45,683 nt of DNA from Gammaproteobacteria bacterium (GCA_020845935.1 JADLEV010000024.1:1-45683), one strand, 5' to 3'. Positions 1-9,545 are shown, counted from the first letter of the stretch. Made by a program: numbers and translations. Notes: generated by a model not told the origin, from the sequence alone.

Positions 1-448
1 GCCGTTCAGACACCGGCCCGGTCGTGGCAGCGGAATCGCGTTCCTCCAGAAACACCGTGTACAGCTGTCGCGTCCTGACCGCCCTGACCTCAGCGACGAC
101 CCGAACGGCGCGTGCCGCCAACCAGTCCCGCAACCGCACACTCTGGCTCGCGTCAGCCAGCGGCCCGGCCGCGACACAGAGGTTGGCCGATGGCAGCATC
201 GGGTTGGGATCGAAAATGGAAATCGATTCATCGATCGCATCGCCATCAGGAGCTGTTTGATCCGGGTTGCTCGCAGACTCGCCGCGCGCAGGCAGTTCGG
301 GAAGCTCGCGCAACAATGTCAGCGACGGCATGCCGGCAGCAAGGTCGAGCGGCCTCGCCCGCGTTGCCGCATGGCGAAGTTCGGTATTCATGGCCCAGCC
401 ACAGAATCCCAGGTTGGCGACCAGCAGCAGCATGCAGATCCATTTCAT
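1..448 (-). CDS. Partial SPOR-like secreted/membrane protein downstream of coaX (3' end outside window)
   Basis: The reading frame opens at an ATG (448-446) that overlaps the coaX stop by one base (TGATG) and stays open to the window edge, so about 149 N-terminal residues are visible. It starts with a hydrophobic signal or anchor segment (MKWICMLLLVANLGFCGWAM). A low-complexity linker follows, then a segment (LCVAAGPLADASQSVRLRDW) resembling the first strand and helix of a SPOR domain, the peptidoglycan-binding fold. A small SPOR protein directly after birA-coaX is a common arrangement in gammaproteobacteria, which supports the call. Translation is probably coupled to coaX. The assignment rests on context and weak similarity; the rest of the domain is beyond position 1. 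Confidence 0.6.
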   Translation of the reverse strand, partial: MKWICMLLLVANLGFCGWAMNTELRHAATRARPLDLAAGMPSLTLLRELPELPARGESASNPDQTAPDGDAIDESISIFDPNPMLPSANLCVAAGPLADASQSVRLRDWLAARAVRVVAEVRAVRTRQLYTVFLEERDSAATTGPVSER

Positions 449-1185
449 CAGCCGTCTCCCTGCGCCAGCACGATGCCTCGCAGCACGAGATCCGGAATCA
501 CTTCGAACGTGATTGGCGATAACGCCGCGAGCAATGCGGCGTCGCCACCGGTCATCAGCCACGCCGGCTCCGTCGCCAATTCCGTTCGCGCGGTCGCGAC
601 TATCCGATCGATCAGGCCGCCAAGCGCATGCGCGATGCCCGCGCTGAGACAACTCGCGGTATCTCTGCCGATGCGGTGGCCCGCACTCAAACTCGTCAAC
701 GGCAATGCCGCAGTACCGCGCGACAATGACTCACTCATCAGCCGTAATCCAGGCGCAATGAGTCCGCCCAGGTAGTCCGCGTCAGCGGTCACGAACTCCA
801 CATTCACTGCGGTGCCGCAATCGATCACGCAAACCGCGTGGCGGACATGATTGTAGCCGGCGACCGCCGCAAGCCAGCGATCAATGCCCAACTGCTCCGG
901 CCGGCCGTAGCGGTTGCGGACACCGGCCGCCGCGGCGCCGACGCGAAGCAGTCGCAACGGCAGACCCCAGCAACGGTTCGCCCACGCCGCAATCTGCTCG
1001 GCACGTCGCGCACCAGCAACGTTGGCGCACAGAATCCGATCCGGTCGTTGCAGCGGTCCCCAGACTGGTGTCGGGTCCGGTAACGCCTCGGCCCAATCGA
1101 GCGGCGCCAGCGGGATGAGCGTCAATCCGTCACCCACCGCCGCCTTCAGCCGCGAATTGCCCGCATCGAGCAGCAGGTCCATCAA
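448..1185 (-). CDS. coaX: Type III pantothenate kinase
   Basis: A 245-residue protein that phosphorylates pantothenate in the first step of coenzyme A synthesis, in the cytoplasm. The sequence shows the ASKHA-type phosphate motif near the N-terminus (DAGNSRLK, residues 7-14), the GIDRW motif in mid-protein, the DCGTAVNVE segment with the catalytic acidic residue, and the GGLIAPG motif. Length matches the family. Its ATG overlaps the birA stop by four bases (1182-1185) and its stop overlaps the next gene, so birA, coaX and the SPOR-like gene look like one translationally coupled unit. BirA and CoaX both feed cofactor metabolism and are often neighbours. Confidence 0.95.
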   Translation of the reverse strand: MMDLLLDAGNSRLKAAVGDGLTLIPLAPLDWAEALPDPTPVWGPLQRPDRILCANVAGARRAEQIAAWANRCWGLPLRLLRVGAAAAGVRNRYGRPEQLGIDRWLAAVAGYNHVRHAVCVIDCGTAVNVEFVTADADYLGGLIAPGLRLMSESLSRGTAALPLTSLSAGHRIGRDTASCLSAGIAHALGGLIDRIVATARTELATEPAWLMTGGDAALLAALSPITFEVIPDLVLRGIVLAQGDG

Positions 1186-2162
1186 GACTCCCTCGGCACC
1201 CGGTTGATCCGTCCCGACAGATAGGCGCGCACGCCTTCGTTCATGCGCAACTGCAGCGCGCCCACACCGCTTATTCCCTCGACCGACCCCCGGACTACCC
1301 CATCCGGCAGCACGAGTTCGACCTGCTCACCGCGCAACACATCCAGTTGTTCATAGCGCCGCCGCCACGGCCCGAAGCCGTGCGTACAAAATTGCGGCAG
1401 TGCGCTGGCGAGGCGAGACAACAGGGTAGCCGCGAGCAGATTGCGGGACGGCGCGCTGCCACAGGCACGAAGCAGATCGGTACTTGGTTGATCGATGCGC
1501 TGGCGCACCGCTTCGGCGAGTACCACGTTGATGCCAATGCCGATGACGACCGTGGTTGGGCCACTCAGCTCGGACCGCATTTCGATAAGGATGCCGCCAA
1601 GCTTGTCTCGCCCGCGGACCAGATCGTTCGGCCACTTCAAGCCGAGGCCGGGGCAGCCACAATCGGTCAGAGCTTCCACGGCGCTGACGCCGACGACCAG
1701 TCCCAGCGCACCGAAGGTCGCCGGCGGTCGCTCGAACCGCCAGCCGAGCGAGAGATACAGACCGCCGGCCAGCGGTGCGTGCCAAAGGTCACCGCGTCGC
1801 CCCCTGCCCCGGGTCTGGGTTTCCGCCAGGCAGACATGACCATGGATGTCCTTGGTCAGCGCGAGGTCGAGCAGCCGCTGGTTCGTCGAATCCGTTTTGG
1901 CCAATACCTGGATTTCACCGATCCGCGAGCGTGCCTCCGTGTCGAGCGCAGCACGAATCGCCGTCGCGGACAGCAGTTCCAGCGGCCTCGCCAGCTGATA
2001 GCCACGTCCCGCTTGCGCGTCGATGTCGAGACCGGCGGCGCGCAGGACGGAGATGCGTTCCCAAACCGCGGCGCGGCTGATGTGCAACGATCGAGCGATC
2101 GCCCCTCCCGAATGACACCGGCCGTCCGCCAGTATCTCGAGAACTTCGAAGCCTTTCCGCAT
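1182..2162 (-). CDS. birA: Bifunctional biotin-protein ligase / biotin operon repressor
   Basis: A 326-residue protein that activates biotin to biotinyl-AMP and transfers it to the biotin carboxyl carrier protein. An N-terminal winged helix-turn-helix (about residues 1-60, with SRAAVWERISVLRAAG) marks it as the long, DNA-binding form that can also repress biotin genes. Catalytic motifs are visible: DSTN (91-94), the biotinyl-AMP loop GRGRRG (119-124), KWPND (176-180) with the catalytic Lys, and GGILIE. The C-terminal domain is present (GVVRGSVEGISGVGALQL). The ATG directly follows the TAG stop of the upstream VWA/FHA gene, so the two may be co-transcribed. Confidence 0.95.
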   Translation of the reverse strand: MRKGFEVLEILADGRCHSGGAIARSLHISRAAVWERISVLRAAGLDIDAQAGRGYQLARPLELLSATAIRAALDTEARSRIGEIQVLAKTDSTNQRLLDLALTKDIHGHVCLAETQTRGRGRRGDLWHAPLAGGLYLSLGWRFERPPATFGALGLVVGVSAVEALTDCGCPGLGLKWPNDLVRGRDKLGGILIEMRSELSGPTTVVIGIGINVVLAEAVRQRIDQPSTDLLRACGSAPSRNLLAATLLSRLASALPQFCTHGFGPWRRRYEQLDVLRGEQVELVLPDGVVRGSVEGISGVGALQLRMNEGVRAYLSGRINRVPRES

Positions 2163-4358
2163 CTACTCGTGATCCCGCTCTCCGGCAGGCTTCGCCTCCG
2201 CCACGGCGGCGAAGCCCTCAGCCGTATCGTCGCCGGTTCCGGTGACATCGAACATCTCGAAATCATCATCGGTCACCGTGAGATCGGGATTGACCGGCTG
2301 CAAGCGTTCGCTGCCCGGGGCACACTCGAGGGCATCCGCGTCTGTGATCGAGGTATCCAGGTCGGCAAATGGCCGCCGCGAGTCGGCCGCGGTTTGCATC
2401 GCGCTGGTCGCAAGAAATGGGGTCGCCGACAAGTCGTGCTCGACGGTCGGCGGGCCAGCGTCCGATGCAGGTGCCGCAAGTTCCGCAAACAGGTCGGGGA
2501 CTTCAGCCACCGTCGTGACGGTTTGCTGCAACCCCTCATGACCCTGTCCGTCCGCTGCTGGCGCATCGGTCCCGGCATTGTCCTGGTCAAAACCGCTGCT
2601 CACCGCATCAGTGAAGAATGCGGCGGCGGCGGCGTCCGGGTCGAGCAGTTCCGTGCGTGGCAGCGCAGCCGCTTCTGCCGCACCAGTTGCAGGCGCCGCT
2701 TGCGGTTCACGCCGCTGCGCGCCCATGCCAGTATCGCTGAACCAGTCGCCTGTCGCGGCCATCTTACCGGCGGTCGCGATGCCGGTATCCCCGCCTCGCT
2801 CGGCATACGCCAGCGCACTGCCAGCCGCAGCGCCGACCAGGGTTGCTGCATCTGCAACCACCGTCGATTCGCCTCGTGCTTTCGTTTCCGTTGCCGCGGG
2901 AACGAGACCCGGGGCGTCGAATTCGAATACATACTTGTGCAAGCGAAGCCGGTCACCGTGGTGAAGCTGCCGCTCGCCAGTGAGGCGTTGATCATTGAGA
3001 TAGGTGCCATTGACGCTGCCTTGATCGGCAAGCCAATACTGCGCACCGCGCTTCGAGACGAGCGCATGGCGCCGTCCCACGGTCGGCCGATCCACGACCA
3101 GGTAGTCGAGATTCTCATCGTTGCCTCGGGTCCTGCCTATCATCAAGGGCTTGTCCCCAATCACGATATTGTTCCGTCCCGTGATGGATTCGACATCGCG
3201 CAAGCGCACATCAAGCCTGCCTTGCCCAACCGCCGCTTCCGGCGCCCTGGCACCGGCGCTGCCGGCGCCGCTGTTGCGGCGCGAACGCAGCCACAACGCG
3301 ACGCCTACGAGTAACGCTCCGGCCGTGGCTGCGAGCAGCAACAAGCCAAGCATGCCTTTGCGATCCTCCTGGGGCTTGGGCGGGATGATGATGGCCTTCC
3401 CCGGCTCGGCAGCGAACATCTCGTCGAGGTCGACCCCGGCTTCCTGCAATGCGGCGCGTTCTTCTTCGGTCAGATCATCGACGCCGAATGGTTGGTCAGC
3501 GGCGCTTGCTGGTTCGGTGTCGGCTGCTGCAGGGCCCGGCGCAACGTCGGCCACCGTGGCAGCCGCCGGTTCGACTGCCGAGTCGACCCGGGGCGCCGGC
3601 GTGGGCACAGTCTCGGTCACCGGCGCAACGGCTGGCGTCGTCGTTGCCGGTTCGGCAACGGGCAGAGGCGCCGGCGCCGGCAGCGGCGCCACCGCGGCGG
3701 GCGGCACGATTGGCCGCAACGAGGTCAATGCGGTCGAGACCGACGCAAACGCGTCGCTCAAATCAGCGGCGCTGGCGGCATGGGGTGACGCGCCTCCGGT
3801 GGCTTCGGCAAGAGCCTCGGTCAACACACGATCAGCCTTGGCGGTAAACGAGATCGCATAGATGTGGATTCCGCCGTCCGCCGCACCACGAGCGAAATCC
3901 TCACGGACCCAGCGCGCCTTGTCCAAGTCCTGGGTGGGGTTGCCGGTATCAACGATGCCATCGGTCAGGAACACGATGGCCTTGGTCACCCCGGCTCGAC
4001 TCGAGTTATTCAGTTCAAGCGCCGCGCGCTCCAGCGCGGCTGGAATGTCGGTGCGCTGGCCACGGTAATTGATCCTGCCGATTCCCGCCTCGATCGCGGC
4101 GGCGCGCGAAGTATCGGAGGTTTGCAGTGGCACCGCCAGGTCGACGCGTTGATCGAACAGGATCAGACCAACCCGGATGCCCGGACCGAGACTGGCGATG
4201 AACTGCCGTACCGCGTCCTTGGCCAGTACCTGCGGATCGTTCGTGCGCATGCTGCCGGAATTGTCGAACACGATCACGACGTCCGCCGTAACCTGTGCGA
4301 GGCACGGTGCAGCCCAACATAACCACGATAGCAGGAACACCCAGAATCGCTGTTTCAT
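2163..4358 (-). CDS. VWA and FHA domain transmembrane protein
   Basis: The start chosen (ATG at 4358) is preceded by an AGGGA ribosome-binding site and gives a clear signal peptide (MKQRFWVFLLSWLCWAAPCL, ending near AQ). The 731-residue product has, in order, a von Willebrand A domain (about 25-200) with an intact MIDAS start DNSGS and a later FLTDG motif; a long Pro/Ala-rich linker (about 200-320); one transmembrane helix (about 335-357) followed by RSRR; a forkhead-associated domain (about 395-480) with the GRT, RRHA and SVNGTYLND motifs; and an acidic, Ala-rich tail. The predicted topology puts the VWA domain in the periplasm and the FHA phosphothreonine reader in the cytoplasm. No Ser/Thr kinase is nearby. 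The substrate and process are unknown. An in-frame upstream start at 4424 would destroy the signal peptide. Confidence 0.85.
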   Translation of the reverse strand: MKQRFWVFLLSWLCWAAPCLAQVTADVVIVFDNSGSMRTNDPQVLAKDAVRQFIASLGPGIRVGLILFDQRVDLAVPLQTSDTSRAAAIEAGIGRINYRGQRTDIPAALERAALELNNSSRAGVTKAIVFLTDGIVDTGNPTQDLDKARWVREDFARGAADGGIHIYAISFTAKADRVLTEALAEATGGASPHAASAADLSDAFASVSTALTSLRPIVPPAAVAPLPAPAPLPVAEPATTTPAVAPVTETVPTPAPRVDSAVEPAAATVADVAPGPAAADTEPASAADQPFGVDDLTEEERAALQEAGVDLDEMFAAEPGKAIIIPPKPQEDRKGMLGLLLLAATAGALLVGVALWLRSRRNSGAGSAGARAPEAAVGQGRLDVRLRDVESITGRNNIVIGDKPLMIGRTRGNDENLDYLVVDRPTVGRRHALVSKRGAQYWLADQGSVNGTYLNDQRLTGERQLHHGDRLRLHKYVFEFDAPGLVPAATETKARGESTVVADAATLVGAAAGSALAYAERGGDTGIATAGKMAATGDWFSDTGMGAQRREPQAAPATGAAEAAALPRTELLDPDAAAAAFFTDAVSSGFDQDNAGTDAPAADGQGHEGLQQTVTTVAEVPDLFAELAAPASDAGPPTVEHDLSATPFLATSAMQTAADSRRPFADLDTSITDADALECAPGSERLQPVNPDLTVTDDDFEMFDVTGTGDDTAEGFAAVAEAKPAGERDHE

Positions 4359-4444
4359 GGCTACTTTCCCTCTCTCATTGCTGTTTCGCACGAACCGCGG
4401 TGCCTTGGTCACCGGTACCGGCATTGCCGACGTTCACCTGGTTG

Positions 4445-5266
4445 TTACCCGATAGCGACGGGGCGATCGGAACGGCTCCATTCGCTGTAGGAACCAAGGT
4501 AGACACGCGGCACGCCGAAGCCCGCGACAACCTGCGCCAGGGCATTGACACAGGCCGTAACGCCGGAGCCGCAGTAATGCACGGTGCTTTCATCCGGATC
4601 ACGGCCCAGCGCGCCGCGCCATTGCTGCGCCAGAACAGCCGGATCGAGCAACCGTCCGTCACCTTCCAGATTCGAGCGCCAGTACAGATGCCGGGCATTG
4701 GGAATCCGCCCGGGGCGAGGATCGAACGGCTCCACCAGCCCGCGATACCTTGCTTCTTCCCGGGCATCGACCAGGGGCATCGCCGAATCGATTTGCTCTA
4801 TCACCACGAGGCGGTCCGCTCGTATCCGGGGTTGCAACTGCGCCGCATTGCGTCGCTCCAGGTTCGTCGTGACCGGGCCTTCCGCAGCAACCCACGATGG
4901 CCAACCGCCATCGAGCACGGATACGGCATCGTGACCAAGATATCGCAACAACCACCACAGCCTGGCGGCGGGACCGTTGTTGTTATCATAAGCAACGACG
5001 TGATGTTCAGAGCCGATGCCGGCGAGGCCGAGCGTCTTCGCCAGCACCGAAGCCTCTGGCCGCGGGTGGCGGCCTCGGGCGGGGGCATCCGGTCCGCTGA
5101 GATCGCGCAGCAAATCCAGGTAGACGGCTCCGGGGATGTGGCCGGCACGATACATTGCATCGCCCGCCCCCGGGTCGAGCAATTCGTAGCGACAGTCGAC
5201 GGCGATGCAAAGCGGATCATCGAGCCGCCGCAACAACTCCGCAGGAGTGATCAGACTTGAGTTCAT
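4445..5266 (-). CDS. sseA: 3-Mercaptopyruvate/thiosulfate sulfurtransferase (two rhodanese domains)
   Basis: A 273-residue tandem-rhodanese protein that transfers sulfane sulfur from mercaptopyruvate or thiosulfate to a thiol or cyanide acceptor. The N-terminal, non-catalytic rhodanese repeat spans about 10-130 (VDCRYELLDPGAGDAMYRAG, GHIPGAVYLDLL). The catalytic repeat ends in CGSGVTA (232-238), with Cys232 as the active-site nucleophile; this loop is typical of mercaptopyruvate sulfurtransferases rather than classical rhodaneses. The ATG at 5266 was chosen because it begins directly before the first domain. A much longer frame continues upstream but lacks domain content and runs into the divergent gene. 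cysB about 1.6 kb away gives a loose sulfur-metabolism context. Confidence 0.88.
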   Translation of the reverse strand: MNSSLITPAELLRRLDDPLCIAVDCRYELLDPGAGDAMYRAGHIPGAVYLDLLRDLSGPDAPARGRHPRPEASVLAKTLGLAGIGSEHHVVAYDNNNGPAARLWWLLRYLGHDAVSVLDGGWPSWVAAEGPVTTNLERRNAAQLQPRIRADRLVVIEQIDSAMPLVDAREEARYRGLVEPFDPRPGRIPNARHLYWRSNLEGDGRLLDPAVLAQQWRGALGRDPDESTVHYCGSGVTACVNALAQVVAGFGVPRVYLGSYSEWSRSDRPVAIG

Positions 5267-5346
5267 CGGCAGGCCGCCGCGGCTCCGCTCTGAGATGGTG
5301 CCCCGGATTCTACTGGAAACCCAATCGGCAGGGCACGCGCCGGTCA

Positions 5347-6456
5347 TTGCCTGCCCGCCTGCTGGTGCTGTGGTTCGCGACAACCTGCTCCGGTTGTGCC
5401 ACGGTGAGTTACTTCGCCCAGGCGCTGCACGGCCACGCGGCTGTGATGTGGCGGGCCCAACCAGTCGATGCCTTGCTCCGCGATCCTGCTCTGGCACCGG
5501 CACTGCGGCACAAGCTTGAACTGTCGCAAGCAGCGCGCGCATTCGCGACCTCGCAGCTGGGCTTGCCGGCAAACCGCAGCTACACGAAATATGCCGACCT
5601 GGGCCGCGAACACGTCGTCTGGAACGTGTTCGCCACGCCCGCCTTGTCGTTGCAACCGATAAAATCCTGTTTCCCGCTGGTGGGCTGTCTGCCTTATCGC
5701 GGCTATTTCCAGAGCGAGGCCGCGCACCAGGCGGCGCAATCGCTCGCTGCCGCGGGACATGACGTTTACGTCGGTGGTGTTGCCGCATATTCAACGCTCG
5801 GCTGGTTCGCCGACCCGCTGTTGAACACGATGACGCGCTGGGATGACGGTCGCTTGGTGCAAGTGCTCTTCCATGAGTTGGCACATCAGAAACTCTATTG
5901 CCGCAATGATAGTGACTTCAACGAGGCGTATGCCACGGCGGTCGCGCGGCTTGGCTATCGTGTCTGGATCGAGCACACGCTGCCCGCGAACGAACGACGG
6001 CGGGCCCTCGACGCGGACCAACGCGATGACGAGTTCGTCTCGCTGCTGTTGGCAACCCGAAAACGGCTGCAGACGGTGTACGACTCGGCCCAGTCGGATG
6101 CGGCCAAGTTGACCGCCAAGCAGGAGGTGCTGGCGGCGCTGCGAGAGAACTACCGCCTATGGCGCGATCGCTGGCACGGCTATTCCGGCTATGACACGTG
6201 GCTCGAACAGGACCTCAATAACGCCAAGCTCGCCTCGATCGCCACCTATCACGATCTCGTCCCGGCCTTTATCGAACTGTTTCGGATCTCTGGCAGCGAT
6301 TACGAACGGTTCTACCGAAATGCCGAGTGGTTAGCACAACGCCCGGCCGCCGAACGAACGGTCTGTCTACGGATCCTGCTCCCAGCGGCGGACGATGCCG
6401 TTGCTGCGTGCCCATATATCGCGCGGCAAACCCGGTTATTACCGAGGGGGATATGA
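5347..6456 (+). CDS. Putative zinc aminopeptidase lipoprotein (predicted aminopeptidase family)
   Basis: About 369 residues from a TTG start. An upstream in-frame TTG at 5257 would overlap the divergent sulfurtransferase start, so I prefer 5347. The N-terminus has a short hydrophobic segment ending TTCSGC, a plausible though non-ideal lipobox, suggesting a lipid-anchored envelope protein. A gluzincin-type motif HELAHQ lies at about 176-181, with FNEAYA about 12 residues later providing the likely third zinc ligand (E193). This spacing and the overall length fit the bacterial predicted-aminopeptidase family (formerly a DUF). Divergent from the sulfurtransferase gene. The substrate is not known from sequence. 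The start codon is uncertain. Confidence 0.8.
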   Translation: MPARLLVLWFATTCSGCATVSYFAQALHGHAAVMWRAQPVDALLRDPALAPALRHKLELSQAARAFATSQLGLPANRSYTKYADLGREHVVWNVFATPALSLQPIKSCFPLVGCLPYRGYFQSEAAHQAAQSLAAAGHDVYVGGVAAYSTLGWFADPLLNTMTRWDDGRLVQVLFHELAHQKLYCRNDSDFNEAYATAVARLGYRVWIEHTLPANERRRALDADQRDDEFVSLLLATRKRLQTVYDSAQSDAAKLTAKQEVLAALRENYRLWRDRWHGYSGYDTWLEQDLNNAKLASIATYHDLVPAFIELFRISGSDYERFYRNAEWLAQRPAAERTVCLRILLPAADDAVAACPYIARQTRLLPRGI

Positions 6457-6458
6457 AT

Positions 6459-6486
6459 ATGACAAGTCCGTATTTATCGGTATAAC
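6459..6486 (+). promoter_or_regulatory. Candidate sigma-70 promoter for the thioredoxin-fold gene
   Basis: ATGACA (6459-6464) and TATAAC (6481-6486) are separated by 16 bases, five of six matches each to the -35 and -10 consensus. The site overlaps the end of the aminopeptidase gene and lies about 60 bases before the GTG start at 6547. It is a sequence match only. Confidence 0.4.
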
Positions 6487-6546
6487 TGCCCCGCTGCTAG
6501 ACTGCGCACGCTTGATTCCTCTCCTGATCCAGACCTGCCAACGCCC

Positions 6547-6849
6547 GTGAACATCGTCTTCGTCAAGAAACTCCTGCACGATGGTTCGGCGTGCCGCAAG
6601 TGCCTCGATGTCGAAGCCCGCCTGCAGCGCGACGGTTGGATGAAATTCATCGATGCCGTGGCACTGGCGCAAGAGAACGATCCGTACAGCGACGGCATGC
6701 GGCTGGCCGCGGCGCATGGCATCGATATCGCTCCGTTTTTCGTCGTGACTCATGATGACGGCCGCTGCGAAGCCTTTACGGTCTATCTGCGCTTCGTCCG
6801 TGAAGTACTTGAGCCGAACTTCGAGCCGGAGAAATCCGCCGCCGCCTGA
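6547..6849 (+). CDS. Small thioredoxin-fold protein with CxxC motif
   Basis: A 100-residue cytoplasmic protein read from a GTG start; no signal peptide is seen. It has a CRKC motif near residues 16-19 after a short beta strand (MNIVFVKKLL), and a segment IDIAPFFVV that fits the cis-proline loop of the thioredoxin fold. These are the two hallmarks of a thiol-disulfide or glutaredoxin-like protein. The C-terminus is a helix rich in Glu. It converges on cysB with only three bases between stop codons, so a link to sulfur or redox metabolism is plausible but unproven. I do not recognise a named family member. Confidence 0.75.
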   Translation: MNIVFVKKLLHDGSACRKCLDVEARLQRDGWMKFIDAVALAQENDPYSDGMRLAAAHGIDIAPFFVVTHDDGRCEAFTVYLRFVREVLEPNFEPEKSAAA

Positions 6850-6852
6850 CAG

Positions 6853-7857
<1,005 letters not shown>

Positions 7858-7881
7858 CTATCTCCGGTGCTGCAACAGCCG

Positions 7882-7910
7882 AAAAAAAACTGCCCGGGGG
7901 TACCGGGCAG
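7882..7910 (-). terminator. Rho-independent terminator downstream of the YdcH-like gene
   Basis: Perfect 8-bp stem CTGCCCGG/CCGGGCAG (7890-7897 and 7903-7910) with a five-base loop. On the minus strand it is followed by eight U (A-run at 7882-7889). It lies 29 bases after the stop of the minus-strand gene 7939-8163 and insulates cysB from it. Confidence 0.9.
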
Positions 7911-7938
7911 TCATCTCAGGTTTTGCGGTGTTGACTCT

Positions 7939-8163
7939 TTAGCGGCTGTCTTGGCGATATTCTCGAATCAGTGCCGCCATCTGATCCTTCAGCAAGAGCT
8001 TTTCTTTTTTCAGTTTTTCCAACGCCATCTCATCCATGGGATTGGTTCGCTGGTTGGCATCGTCTATCCTGGATTTCAGTGAAGCATGCTTTTTGTACAA
8101 ACGCCGGAAGTTGTCATTATCCGTAAGCAACGCATCCACGACCTCCTGATCGAATTCGAACAT
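7939..8163 (-). CDS. YdcH/DUF465 family small coiled-coil protein
   Basis: A 74-residue, highly charged, helical protein. MFEFDQEVVDALLTDNDNFR and the later run of Lys and Leu residues (EKLKKEKLLLKDQMAALI) match the DUF465/YdcH family of short SlyX-like coiled-coil proteins, whose function is unknown. AGGGG lies at a suitable distance before the ATG. It is monocistronic: a strong terminator follows, and its leader (8164-8240) has interleaved inverted repeats described separately. Confidence 0.85.
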   Translation of the reverse strand: MFEFDQEVVDALLTDNDNFRRLYKKHASLKSRIDDANQRTNPMDEMALEKLKKEKLLLKDQMAALIREYRQDSR

Positions 8164-8494
8164 AGAACACCCCTAACTAGTTTGACATTCCGGTTCGACT
8201 CGCTGCCAGGACGGAAACTTCGAGTCATAACCGTCCTACAATCACACCATAGATCAGCCGCAGAAATTGGACAAGCAGAAGTTAATCTCGGCATGCACAT
8301 TATTTATTTTGTTCTTATATTTCATTACCTTATAAGATATTTTATATGTTTATCATGATATGCCTGCCTAAGCTGTTGAGTTCCTGTGATTTTGCTGCCG
8401 CAGCTGGTCGAACACCGCGCAGATTTCGGTCCGGGTCTGGCGCGGCCGGCCGCTTGCGTGCTTCCGCATCCACTGCTTTTCGGACCGTTCGGCC
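8164..8494. other. Intergenic region between divergent YdcH-like gene and glk
   Basis: 331 bases without a supported gene. It holds the leader of the minus-strand gene with two interleaved inverted repeats (8197-8202 with 8221-8226; 8208-8214 with 8231-8237). Next comes a very AT-rich patch (about 8280-8358) that stands out from the GC-rich surroundings and probably contains promoters. The last part, about 130 bases, is GC-rich and leads to glk. Short frames here lack coding character. Confidence 0.5.
8309..8336 (+). promoter_or_regulatory. Candidate promoter in the AT-rich patch upstream of glk
   Basis: TTGTTC (8309-8314), 16 bases, TATAAG (8331-8336). The -10 is a good match and the -35 a weak one. 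The start of glk is about 150 bases downstream, so a long leader would follow. Several other TATA-like hexamers overlap here, so the exact promoter is uncertain. Confidence 0.3.
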
Positions 8495-9442
8495 GTGAAG
8501 CTTCTGCTGGGAGATATCGGCGGTACCCATACGCGTCTGGCCCTGGCCGAACCCGGCCGGTTCCCGGACGAGGTGACCTGCTATCGCAATAGCGACATTC
8601 CCGACCTGGTCAGTCTCCTTGGCGGATATCTGCACGCACAGAACACAGCCGGAGCCAAGGTGCAGATCCATCTCGCGGTGGCGGCGCCGGTTCTCGGCGA
8701 CACCGTCGAACTGACCAATTTCCAGCGCCGGTTGTCGGCACTGGATTTGCGCCGGGATCTCGGCGTCACCGCCGTCCGGTTCGTCAACGACTACACCGCG
8801 ACTGCGCAGGCGCTGCCGTATCTGGGTGGGCATGACCGGGTCCAGCTTGGTGGCGGCCAGCCCGTTCCCGACACGGCGATGGGCGTCCTCGGACCCGGCA
8901 CCGGGCTGGGCGTCTCCGGACTCGTCCCGTACGGCGAACGCTGGGCCCCGATCATTGGCGAAGGCGGACATTGCACGCTGGCCGCCACGTCGATGGTGGA
9001 ATTCTCCGTCATATCGAAAATCGCCGAACAGACCGGTCACGTCTCGGCCGAGCGCATCGTTTCCGGTCCCGGTTTGGTGTTGTTGTATCAAACGTTATGC
9101 GGGATCCGGGGTGTAACGCCGGCTTGCGACGCTCCGGCGCGCGTATCCGCCGCGGCACAGGACGGTTCCGACGCCGTGGCGCGCGAGGCGCTGGCTTTGT
9201 TTTTCGCCTTCCTGGGCGATGTTGCCGGCAACCTGGCGCTGACCCTGGGTGCGCGCGGCGGAATCTATCTTGCCGGCGGCATCCTGCCACAGCTGATCGG
9301 CGCCGCGATGGCTTCGACGCTGCGCAAGCGATTCGAAGCGAAAGGCCGCTTTCGTCGCTACCTTCGGGATGTCCCGATGTTCATCATCACGCACCGCTAT
9401 CCGGCGCTGCTGGGCCTGGTCCACCCCACGCCAGACAAATGA
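8495..9442 (+). CDS. glk: Glucokinase
   Basis: A 315-residue cytoplasmic enzyme that phosphorylates glucose to glucose-6-phosphate with ATP. It begins from a GTG with the family's N-terminal phosphate-binding motif (LLLGDIGGTHTRLALAEPG). Other motifs are FVNDYTATAQALPYL, with the catalytic Asp region; GPGTGLGVSGLV; IIGEGGH, the zinc-free bacterial Glk signature; and GGIYLAGGILPQL near the C-terminus. Length is normal for the Glk (not ROK) family. No other sugar genes are adjacent. The carbonic anhydrase gene follows after about 100 bases. Confidence 0.93.
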   Translation: MKLLLGDIGGTHTRLALAEPGRFPDEVTCYRNSDIPDLVSLLGGYLHAQNTAGAKVQIHLAVAAPVLGDTVELTNFQRRLSALDLRRDLGVTAVRFVNDYTATAQALPYLGGHDRVQLGGGQPVPDTAMGVLGPGTGLGVSGLVPYGERWAPIIGEGGHCTLAATSMVEFSVISKIAEQTGHVSAERIVSGPGLVLLYQTLCGIRGVTPACDAPARVSAAAQDGSDAVAREALALFFAFLGDVAGNLALTLGARGGIYLAGGILPQLIGAAMASTLRKRFEAKGRFRRYLRDVPMFIITHRYPALLGLVHPTPDK

Positions 9443-9545
9443 ACATCGGTCAACCGGATTCTTGCCCTCGAAATCTGGCGCATGTCAGACCTGGGCCCTG
9501 AGCGCGGAGGTCGGAAGGCCCGGTGACGATGGCAGAATTCGTCCC

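Noticed and set aside
1347-3314. A 655-codon plus-strand frame
   Set aside because: It lies opposite birA and the VWA/FHA gene, which have clear motifs; its composition is that of a GC-rich shadow.
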